A stretch of 39,227 nt of DNA from Clostridiales bacterium. Lineage in GTDB: Bacteria > Bacillota > Clostridia > Peptostreptococcales > Anaerovoracaceae. The DNA lies in assembly GCA_022775805.1 (NCBI GenBank), contig JALFKB010000032.1:1-39227 (forward strand). The letters are read 5' to 3'. Below are positions 1-6,025 of the stretch, piece after piece (the stretch's first letter is position 1; the number at the start of each line of letters is the position of its first letter). The position numbers were made by a program, and so were the translations under genes. Under the pieces are notes generated by a model. It worked only from the letters and a program-made list of their open reading frames with translations, ran no database searches and was not told the origin of the DNA.

Positions 1-1
1 G

Positions 2-163
2 GTGATTCCCCTGGGGTCTTATGGATATGTTCCCGGATACGGCGAGGTTCACGCCGAGGATACCGGGGGTGCCATCAAGGGCAATATAATCGACGTATGG
101 TTTCCCACCTACAGCCAGTGCAGAAGCTGGGGAAGGCGGACAGTGGATATCTACATTAAATAA
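2..163 (+). CDS. 3D-domain cell-wall protein, C-terminal fragment
   Basis: Only the last 53 codons are inside the window; the reading frame begins at base 2. The peptide carries the 3D-domain signature DTGGAIKGNIIDVWF followed by a tail ending RTVDIYIK. This is the usual C-terminus of YabE/resuscitation-factor-like and G5/3D wall proteins of Bacillota, whose three conserved Asp residues form a double-psi beta-barrel hydrolase-like fold related to MltA. The upstream domains and signal peptide cannot be seen, so whether it is a lytic transglycosylase-like enzyme or a wall-binding protein is open. It ends four bases before a terminator hairpin shared with the convergent gene. Confidence 0.8.
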   Translation: MIPLGSYGYVPGYGEVHAEDTGGAIKGNIIDVWFPTYSQCRSWGRRTVDIYIK

Positions 164-166
164 AAG

Positions 167-196
167 AAGGCCTCATATACTCCGGTATGAGGCCTT
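167..196. terminator. Bidirectional terminator between convergent genes
   Basis: A perfect 11-bp stem (167-177 with 186-196) encloses an 8-nt loop. It lies between the stop of the 3D-domain gene and the stop of the minus-strand alaX-like gene. The stem begins AA and ends TT, so each strand has a short T stretch (ccttt on plus, cctt then ctttta on minus). It is plausible as a shared terminator, though the U-tract is weak. Confidence 0.7.
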
Positions 197-208
197 TGAT
201 AATATGGC

Positions 209-1453
209 TTACTGAAGGTGCTTCCTCAGAAGCTCAGCGAAGAGAGCAGCATCCTCCTCTGTGGTGAAGATGGCTCTGGCGGAGAGATTTCTTCCGCCGC
301 CTTTGCCGCCGTAAAAGCCGGCATACTCCTTAACCAGGGCTCCGCAGTCAGGAGTTCCCTGGGATGCCAGCACATAGGATTTTTCCTCAGGGCAGTAGAG
401 CATTATCAGCTTGCCTTTGCATGCCGGCTTGCCCATGTATTCCTTGGACAGGTTGAAGGCGTCATCCATTGTCAGGTTTTCCAGAGGATGCACAAGTACT
501 GTGGTTTCTGAGGCATCAATAGCAGCATCAAGTTTTTGCTGCTCTGCGGACAGCAGAACTTTTTTTATTGCCGCCAGGCTGCCCTTGGCATCGGCAAGCT
601 TGGCTTCTATGCCCTTTATCTTTTCCGGCAGATCCTCAAGTGAGCAGGATCGGTCATTTGACATTTCCTGGAGCATGTCGTGCTTCATGTGGTAATCCGC
701 CAGGGCTCTCTGGCCTGCCTCGAAGAATATGCGGAACATTCCCTTGTAGTTTTCGACCTTTAATATCTTGATAAGCCCCACCTGTCCCGCAGTCTTGGGG
801 TGGGTGCCGCAGCAGGCCACACAGTCTGCGGGGTTTTCTGGGGAGCCGACGCATACTATGGAGATGTCCTCGTCAAAGGCCAGAGCTTTCCTGAGGGGCA
901 TATCCGCTACCTCTTCCCTGGTTTCAAATCTCATAACCGTAACAGGAGTGTTCTCCCAGATAACCCTGTTGGCCAGAAGCTCGCAGCGTGCAGCCAGAGC
1001 GTGGTCAATCTGCGTCGGACGGCTCATTTCCGGATTTGTGGGTTCATCCTCCAGACTGATATCTATTGTCATGTAATCCTCTCCCATATGGAAGCCCCGG
1101 TTCACACCACCGCACTCCTGATAGAATATTCCAGAGAGAATGTGCTCGCCGCAGTGGCGCTGCATGTTGTCAAAACGCCTGTCCCAGTCAAGACTGCAGT
1201 GGACTGATGCCCCCTCTGTGAGGCCCTGGGTGCTGCTGAGGCTGTGAACCACATCATCTCCATCCTCCTGAACATCGATGACATCAATAAGGGCTCCTGC
1301 AAAGGCAATAGTGCCCAGGTCGCAGCTCTGACCGCCTCCCTCAGGGAAGAAGGCTGTTCTGTCAAGATAGATGCCATTTTCGGTGATTTTTGTTATTGTC
1401 GCATCCCATTCTTTGATGTTAACATCCTGCTGGTATAATTTTGTGGTTGCCAT
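209..1453 (-). CDS. AlaX-type alanyl-tRNA editing / DHHA1-domain protein
   Basis: A 414-aa protein homologous to the editing half of alanyl-tRNA synthetase. It is expected to hydrolyse mischarged Ser- or Gly-tRNA(Ala) in trans in the cytoplasm. The N-terminal part has the FFPEGGGQ motif of the second-additional-domain barrel. The zinc ligands appear as RHCGEHILSG (HxxxH) and CCGTHP (C...H). The C-terminal third ends in a glycine-rich FYGGKGGGR stretch typical of DHHA1. The length fits AlaX-L forms carrying DHHA1. The frame is open 41 codons further upstream, but the ATG at 1453 is preceded by AAAGGAG at good spacing and begins the conserved domain, so that start was chosen. A promoter fits just upstream (1494-1522). 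Confidence 0.88.
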   Translation of the reverse strand: MATTKLYQQDVNIKEWDATITKITENGIYLDRTAFFPEGGGQSCDLGTIAFAGALIDVIDVQEDGDDVVHSLSSTQGLTEGASVHCSLDWDRRFDNMQRHCGEHILSGIFYQECGGVNRGFHMGEDYMTIDISLEDEPTNPEMSRPTQIDHALAARCELLANRVIWENTPVTVMRFETREEVADMPLRKALAFDEDISIVCVGSPENPADCVACCGTHPKTAGQVGLIKILKVENYKGMFRIFFEAGQRALADYHMKHDMLQEMSNDRSCSLEDLPEKIKGIEAKLADAKGSLAAIKKVLLSAEQQKLDAAIDASETTVLVHPLENLTMDDAFNLSKEYMGKPACKGKLIMLYCPEEKSYVLASQGTPDCGALVKEYAGFYGGKGGGRNLSARAIFTTEEDAALFAELLRKHLQ

Positions 1454-1493
1454 GTTATATTCTCCTTTGTTTAACAGCAATTCTATTATTGAA

Positions 1494-1522
1494 AGTTTAA
1501 GACTTCTAAGCAAAAAAGTCAA
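1494..1522 (-). promoter_or_regulatory. Sigma-A-type promoter of the alaX-like gene
   Basis: On the minus strand, TTGACT (1522-1517) and TAAACT (1499-1494) are separated by exactly 17 bp. That is five and four matches to consensus. The predicted transcription start lies roughly 35 nt upstream of the AAAGGAG-preceded ATG at 1453. The presence of this promoter argues against translation starting further upstream. Confidence 0.5.
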
Positions 1523-1710
1523 TTTTTTCATTGAAAAGGAAATGAGGAACGGTGTATAATGAAGAAAAACTAACAAGTTTGCTGTAAGTCTTCAGGTTGC
1601 AGGCAGTTTACAGATATATACTGTAAATTACTGGCAGGAAACCCGAAAAACCGCTTGAAATACACATTTATTAAGGTTTTTGCCAGAAGTGAAATAATAA
1701 TTATGAAACC

Positions 1711-1840
1711 TGTGGAAAACTATGTTCTAAATTAAAAACTTGACAGTGAAAACGTTGAAATTTCAACAACAGTAAAAATATGGTTATCCACAGGGCGTGT
1801 TGGATAAAATTGTATACAATCTGTCAAATGCTGTGGATAA
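1711..1840. promoter_or_regulatory. DnaA-box cluster
   Basis: There are two perfect TTATCCACA boxes in opposite orientation (1784-1792 on plus, 1832-1840 on minus) and a relaxed match TTTTCCACA on the minus strand (1711-1719). All three fit TTWTNCACA. No dnaA, dnaN, gidA or other origin-linked gene is present in the window, so this is not called an origin. It may be a DnaA-responsive regulatory site for the adjacent araC-type gene or a titration site. Confidence 0.5.
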
Positions 1841-1889
1841 CTCTTGAAAAGCCCTAAAATACTGGAAATTTCCACTGTTGAACCAAATA

Positions 1890-1919
1890 TTTACAGTTAC
1901 CAGAATTGGTTTACATAAT
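1890..1919 (+). promoter_or_regulatory. Promoter of the AraC-type regulator gene
   Basis: TTTACA (1890-1895) and CATAAT (1914-1919) are spaced by 18 bp, with five matches each to the -35 and -10 consensus. A start near 1926 would give a short leader that holds the AGGAGA ribosome site at 1935-1940. The palindromes at 1809-1874 lie directly upstream, in the usual position for activator sites. Confidence 0.5.
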
Positions 1920-1947
1920 ATATTACAATAATGCAGGAGAATAAAAA

Positions 1948-3483
1948 ATGTTAAAAGAGAAAACGGTATACAAGGATGAGCTTCCGATTAATGTTATTAC
2001 GGCAAATATCGATGAGTATCCCATTCATTTTCATGACGACATGGAAATTGTATATGTGCTGGAGGGTAATGTTGTCCTGCGCAACGGATACTACACCTAC
2101 AACCTTAAGCAGGGAGATATTTTCATTATTAATGACAGGGAAATGCACAGCTTTGAGAGTACCGGAGAAGACAACATGGTCATGATGCTCCAGATGGATC
2201 TCACATATTTCTCCAGATATTACGATAATCTGAGGAACAATTTCTTCGTTACGGACATGGAGGATGACAGCGATGAAAGCCTAGACGTTCTCAAGGGAAT
2301 AATGGCGAGAATCATGATGGAAATTCTCCAGAAGGGCTATGGATATGAGCACAAGGTAATTGAGAGCACCCATAACCTTATCGCCTGTCTCATTTCGGAT
2401 TTTCAGTATTTCGTAATGGAGGACGGCAAGTTCAAGAACGAGGCAAAGAACAAGGGCAACAAGATTCTGGCGGGAAGGCTGAACAGAATAACGGACTACA
2501 TGTATGATAACTACAACCGCAAGCTGACCCTTAACGAAATAGCCGAGAGGGAGCATCTGTCAATATACTACCTGTCCCATATCATTAAAGAGGCAACGGG
2601 ACTCAGCTTCCAGGATCTCCTGAGCTACATAAGGGTGGAAGAATCCGAGAGGCTGCTTCTGGGAACCAATAAGAAGATAGGCGCCATTGCAGAAGAAACA
2701 GGCTTCTCTGCAGTGAGATATTACATCAAGCACTTTGAACAGTGGTTTGGCATGCATCCTCTGGAATACAGAAAAAAATACATAGGCAAAATCATAAGCA
2801 GAGAAATCGAGGCCAAGTACACCAGATGCTCTCCTGCTCAGATTGAGGAAGCAATTCGCAGACAGGTTAAGGGGGTTTATGCAGATTATCTGGACAAGAT
2901 GAAGATAAAGCCGACCATAATCGATGTGGATGTATACGACGATTATGCCTGCGTCCTGAACTCGACACCTCAGCTTGAGGAGTCCATGACCAGAGAAATC
3001 AACAGAGTGCTGGCTGAACCGTATATGCTAATGAGGGAAATGGATGAGAATCTCATTGCCTCAGGAGAGAACTACATGGTCACCACAAAGGACAAGTATC
3101 CGGGACCTCTTTCGAGTCTCAGCATTCTTGTTTACAACTTTGACGATAACGTGAGCAAATCCCTAAAGAGAATCGGTTCCAATTCAGATCTCATGAGAAT
3201 AATAAGAAACTATGACGGGGAAACTGAATTTCTCGTTCGGTGCAACGGCTTTTCCGGGGAGTACAGAATCCTGCGCCGCAGAATTGTACGGGACAACTTC
3301 ATCCAGATGCTGGAAGTCCAGGGAAACGAGCAGGAGGACATATCACCTCGCCATAGGCTGATTAATGAAATTGCCGCGGCACCGAGAGTGCAGAGCGCCA
3401 GTGTATCAACCTCCGATGCATTGAGCATAAGAAGCATTTTCAAGGGAATCGGGGCTGAGCTCATTCTGATAGACAGGAAATAA
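1948..3483 (+). CDS. AraC-family regulator, cupin sensor plus C-terminal extra domain
   Basis: A 511-aa transcription regulator. Residues about 15-75 form a cupin sensor (HFHDDMEIVYVLEG ... GDIFIINDREMHSF). Residues about 175-275 are the double helix-turn-helix AraC domain (LTLNEIAEREHLSIYYLSHIIKE, then IGAIAEETGFSAVRYYIKHFEQWFG). The remaining 230 residues are unusual. The segment around residues 380-440 (LSILVYNFDDNV, GEYRILRRRI) resembles the end of the GH39-like module found in XylB-type AraC regulators, but no full catalytic domain is present. ATG is preceded by AGGAGA. The gene directly precedes the saccharopine-dehydrogenase-family gene and is a likely candidate to control it. The ligand is unknown. 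Confidence 0.85.
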   Translation: MLKEKTVYKDELPINVITANIDEYPIHFHDDMEIVYVLEGNVVLRNGYYTYNLKQGDIFIINDREMHSFESTGEDNMVMMLQMDLTYFSRYYDNLRNNFFVTDMEDDSDESLDVLKGIMARIMMEILQKGYGYEHKVIESTHNLIACLISDFQYFVMEDGKFKNEAKNKGNKILAGRLNRITDYMYDNYNRKLTLNEIAEREHLSIYYLSHIIKEATGLSFQDLLSYIRVEESERLLLGTNKKIGAIAEETGFSAVRYYIKHFEQWFGMHPLEYRKKYIGKIISREIEAKYTRCSPAQIEEAIRRQVKGVYADYLDKMKIKPTIIDVDVYDDYACVLNSTPQLEESMTREINRVLAEPYMLMREMDENLIASGENYMVTTKDKYPGPLSSLSILVYNFDDNVSKSLKRIGSNSDLMRIIRNYDGETEFLVRCNGFSGEYRILRRRIVRDNFIQMLEVQGNEQEDISPRHRLINEIAAAPRVQSASVSTSDALSIRSIFKGIGAELILIDRK

Positions 3484-3554
3484 TATACCGGGAAAAGTAA
3501 TTGACAGAAAATACAGAACAGCAAACTAGTGATTTGTTTTAAGCAAAAGCCTTA

Positions 3555-3583
3555 TTGAAATGGATTTTTTAAAGGCATATGAT
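3555..3583 (+). promoter_or_regulatory. Strong promoter of the carboxynorspermidine synthase-like gene
   Basis: TTGAAA (3555-3560) and TATGAT (3578-3583) are separated by exactly 17 bp, five matches each. The predicted start near 3590 leaves a leader of about 75 nt ending in ATGGAGG before the start codon. A strong promoter agrees with the heavily biased codon use of the gene. Confidence 0.55.
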
Positions 3584-3618
3584 TGTACTTGAAAAGAGGC
3601 TTCAGTATTTCAATACAG

Positions 3619-3630
3619 ATACAATTGTAT
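3619..3630. promoter_or_regulatory. Palindromic operator candidate ATACAATTGTAT
   Basis: A perfect 12-bp palindrome lies about 30 bp downstream of the predicted transcription start of the 3667 gene. Its ATTGTAT half-site also forms the palindrome at 1809-1820 and the arms of the dyad before the MocR gene (10106-10129). The location would suit a repressor roadblock. The binding protein is unknown. Confidence 0.35.
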
Positions 3631-3666
3631 TCAGTTTTGTTAGATATATTTTTATGGAGGTAGAAT

Positions 3667-4950
3667 ATGAAATTACTTATCATCGGAGCTGGCGGAGTTG
3701 GTACATCAGCAGCTAAGATTATCGAAAGAGCAGGAGCTGAAGGCGACTGGGCAGAAAAAGTTGTAGTAGCAGACTATGACGTTGAAAGAGCTAAGGTTGT
3801 AGCAAACGAAATCTGCGGCGGCGGCAAGTTCGTTCCTGCACAGATTAACGCTATGGATCCTGCAAGCATCAAGGCAGTTGTAGAAGAACACGGATGTGAC
3901 TTCGCAATGAACGCTTGTGACCCAAGAATGAACGAAACAATCTTTGATACTTGTCTCGAGCTGAAGATCGGTTACCTTGACTGCGCAATGACACTTGGTA
4001 CTGAGCATCCTGAAAAGCCTTATGAGCTGGCAAACATCAAGCTTGGTGACTATCAGTTTGCTAAGCAGAAGGAATGGGAAGCATCAGGCAAAATCGCTGT
4101 ATGCGGATCAGGTGTTGAGCCTGGTATGGCAGACGTATTTGCTAAGTTCGCAGCAGTTCACCTCTTTGACAAGATTGACAGAGTTGATGTTCGTGACGGC
4201 GACAACTATGGAAACACAGATTCAGACTTCGGTTTCTCAGTATGGACAACAATCGAAGAATGTCTGCAGCCGCCTGTAATCTGGGAAAAGAACGAAGAGT
4301 ATCCTGAAGGACACTGGTTCTGTACTGAACCGTTCTCAGAACCTGACGTATTCAACTTCCCTGATGGAATCGGCGACGTAGAAGTAGTAAACGTAGAGCA
4401 CGAAGAAGTACTGCTGGTACCAAGAGAAATCGACTGTAACAGAGTAACATTCAAGTACGGTGTTCCTAGAGAATTCAGAGCTAAGCTGCTGACTCTCCAC
4501 GGATGGGGCCTGGACAACAAGAGAGATAAGATCAAGGTTGGAGACAGCGAAATCACACCAAGAGATTTTGTCTGCAAGGTTATCCCTTCACCGGTTGGCT
4601 CAACTGACGAAATGACAGGTAAGGGCTGTGCAGGTACTTGGGTAACAGGATGGAAAGACGGCAAGTACAGATCAGTATACCTGTATCAGGTAGCTGACAA
4701 CCAGGAATGCATCAAGAAGTACACTACAAACTCAGTAGTAGCTCAGACTGCAGTAGGTCCTGTAATCATGATGGAACTTATCGCTAAGGGAATCTGGAAT
4801 GAACCTGGTGCATGGGGTCCTGAACACTTTGATCCGGATCCATTCGTAGAAAGACTGGCTAAGTACGAATTCCCTGCAGGAATCAGAGAAATGGATTCAG
4901 AATACGCTGACGAACTGAACAAGAAAGCATTTGAGGATGCAGTAAAATAG
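3667..4950 (+). CDS. Saccharopine dehydrogenase family protein, probable carboxynorspermidine synthase
   Basis: A 427-aa NAD(P)H-dependent oxidoreductase. The Rossmann motif IIGAGGVGTSAAKII starts at residue 4. The C-terminal segment (SVVAQTAVGPVIMMELIAKG ... FDPDPFVERL) is the pattern of the carboxynorspermidine/carboxyspermidine synthase branch. That branch reductively condenses aspartate semialdehyde with a diamine in polyamine synthesis. No decarboxylase (nspC) lies in the window, so the pathway assignment is from family resemblance only. Codon use (almost only GAA, AAG/AAC, GTA/GTT, ACA, TCA, AGA) matches the ribosomal-protein genes rather than its neighbours, which suggests very high expression. 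ATG follows TGGAGG. The gene has its own promoter and ends at a strong terminator, so it is monocistronic. Confidence 0.8.
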   Translation: MKLLIIGAGGVGTSAAKIIERAGAEGDWAEKVVVADYDVERAKVVANEICGGGKFVPAQINAMDPASIKAVVEEHGCDFAMNACDPRMNETIFDTCLELKIGYLDCAMTLGTEHPEKPYELANIKLGDYQFAKQKEWEASGKIAVCGSGVEPGMADVFAKFAAVHLFDKIDRVDVRDGDNYGNTDSDFGFSVWTTIEECLQPPVIWEKNEEYPEGHWFCTEPFSEPDVFNFPDGIGDVEVVNVEHEEVLLVPREIDCNRVTFKYGVPREFRAKLLTLHGWGLDNKRDKIKVGDSEITPRDFVCKVIPSPVGSTDEMTGKGCAGTWVTGWKDGKYRSVYLYQVADNQECIKKYTTNSVVAQTAVGPVIMMELIAKGIWNEPGAWGPEHFDPDPFVERLAKYEFPAGIREMDSEYADELNKKAFEDAVK

Positions 4951-4976
4951 TTTGTAAGACAACATAAAAAATACAG

Positions 4977-5019
4977 GAAGCTGTTCCGCTGACAACATAG
5001 CGGGACAGCTTCTTTTTTT
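4977..5019 (+). terminator. Rho-independent terminator
   Basis: A 14-bp stem (4977-4990 with 4999-5012, one G-U pair) with an 8-nt loop is followed by seven T (5013-5019). It ends the monocistronic dehydrogenase transcript. Confidence 0.93.
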
Positions 5020-5021
5020 AT

Positions 5022-5050
5022 TTGTGCCTCGGTTCATATTGGTGTAAACT
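5022..5050 (+). promoter_or_regulatory. Weak promoter candidate before the glycosyltransferase gene
   Basis: TTGTGC (5022-5027) and TAAACT (5045-5050) are 17 bp apart, three and four matches to consensus. The predicted start falls only about three bases before the ATG at 5060, and no Shine-Dalgarno sequence precedes that ATG. The assignment is weak, but no better promoter is seen between the terminator and the gene. Confidence 0.3.
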
Positions 5051-5059
5051 GTATTCATT

Positions 5060-6025
5060 ATGAAGGATATCAAAACCGTGGACATCATTGTTCCCTGCTA
5101 TAATGAGGAACAGAACATAGAAGCATTTTACAGGAGGACCCGTCAGGTTGAAGAAAGCCTGGAGGGGTGTTCCTTCAGTTACATTTTTGTTGATGACGGC
5201 AGTACGGACGGAACCCTGGAAACAATAAAGAAGCTGTGTCAGGAGGCCGTTGAGAGGGTAGTGTCAATCAAATACATTTCCTTCAGCAGGAACTTCGGCA
5301 AGGAGGCGGCAATGTATGCGGGCATAAGGGCCTCTGCAGGAAGCTCCGGTGATCTGGCTGTAATAATAGATGCGGATCTCCAGCATCCTCCTGAAATGAT
5401 AGGGAATATGCTGGGCATAATGGAAGAGACCGGCTGCGACTGCGTTGCTGCCAGGAGAGTATCCAGAAAGGGTGAACCGAAGATAAGAAGTCTGCTGGCA
5501 AGAGGCTTCTATAAAATAATGAACAGATACAGCGACATCAGCATCGCCGACGGAGCTGTGGACTTCAGACTCATGAAGAAAGCCATGGTGAAGGCCATCG
5601 CTTCAATGCCGGAAACTCAGCGGTTCAGCAAGGGCATTTTCGCCTGGGTTGGATTCGATACAGAGTGGATTGAGTTTGAGAATGTGAAGAGACTCTCAGG
5701 GGAAAGCAAGTGGACCGTGTGGGGGCTTACCAAGTATGCCGTAGACGGCTTCATTGATTTTGCAGATTATCCATTGAAGGTTCTGGGAGCCTTCGGCGGG
5801 GTAACCGCTGCCGGTTCAGCCCTGTATCTGGTATTTGAGATAATAAAGACCCTTGTAATGGGCAAGGATACCCCGGGTTACGCTTCCACAATATGTCTCA
5901 TTCTCTTTTTCGGCGGGGTAATCATTGCAATGCTTGGACTTCTGGGAGAATACATCGGAAGGATGTATCTGGAGACGAAGGGAAGACCTGTGTATGTGGA
6001 AAAGGAGTCCAACATAGATGACTGA
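5060..6025 (+). CDS. GT2 polyprenyl-phosphate glycosyltransferase (CsbB/GtrB-like)
   Basis: A 321-aa membrane glycosyltransferase. The N-terminal GT-A fold starts with VDIIVPCYNEEQNIE and has VDDGSTDGT and the DXD-type metal motif DADLQHPPEM. Two transmembrane helices follow at about residues 235-260 and 270-295, with the family ending LLGEYIGRMYLETKGRP. Such enzymes load a sugar onto undecaprenyl phosphate at the inner face of the membrane for later use outside. The stop overlaps the start of the YfhO-family gene by 8 bp, so the two are translationally coupled. In Bacillus subtilis CsbB and YfhO act together to glycosylate lipoteichoic acid; a similar partnership is inferred here, but sugar and acceptor are unknown. 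No clear ribosome site precedes the ATG. Confidence 0.88.
   Translation: MKDIKTVDIIVPCYNEEQNIEAFYRRTRQVEESLEGCSFSYIFVDDGSTDGTLETIKKLCQEAVERVVSIKYISFSRNFGKEAAMYAGIRASAGSSGDLAVIIDADLQHPPEMIGNMLGIMEETGCDCVAARRVSRKGEPKIRSLLARGFYKIMNRYSDISIADGAVDFRLMKKAMVKAIASMPETQRFSKGIFAWVGFDTEWIEFENVKRLSGESKWTVWGLTKYAVDGFIDFADYPLKVLGAFGGVTAAGSALYLVFEIIKTLVMGKDTPGYASTICLILFFGGVIIAMLGLLGEYIGRMYLETKGRPVYVEKESNIDD

Larger units (their letters stand above)
1454..1947. other. 494-bp divergent intergenic region with palindromes and DnaA boxes
   Basis: This AT-rich, non-coding region separates two divergent genes. It contains the alaX-side promoter (1494-1522), a DnaA-box cluster (1711-1840), three perfect palindromes (GTTGAAATTTCAAC at 1754-1767, ATTGTATACAAT at 1809-1820, TGGAAATTTCCA at 1863-1874) and the araC-side promoter (1890-1919). 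No open frame with a ribosome site was found. The density of dyads in about 120 bp suggests several proteins bind here. Confidence 0.7.

Noticed and set aside
1454-1576. 41-codon upstream extension of the alaX-like gene
   Set aside because: It is not similar to AlaX, contains the predicted promoter, and the ATG at 1453 has a strong ribosome site.
1711-1840. Chromosomal replication origin
   Set aside because: Three DnaA boxes are present but no dnaA, dnaN, rpmH, gidA or clear unwinding element; kept only as a DnaA-box cluster.
3501-3529. TTGACA at 3501 as the -35 of the dehydrogenase gene
   Set aside because: No -10 lies 16-18 bp downstream; the TTGAAA/TATGAT pair at 3555-3583 is far better.
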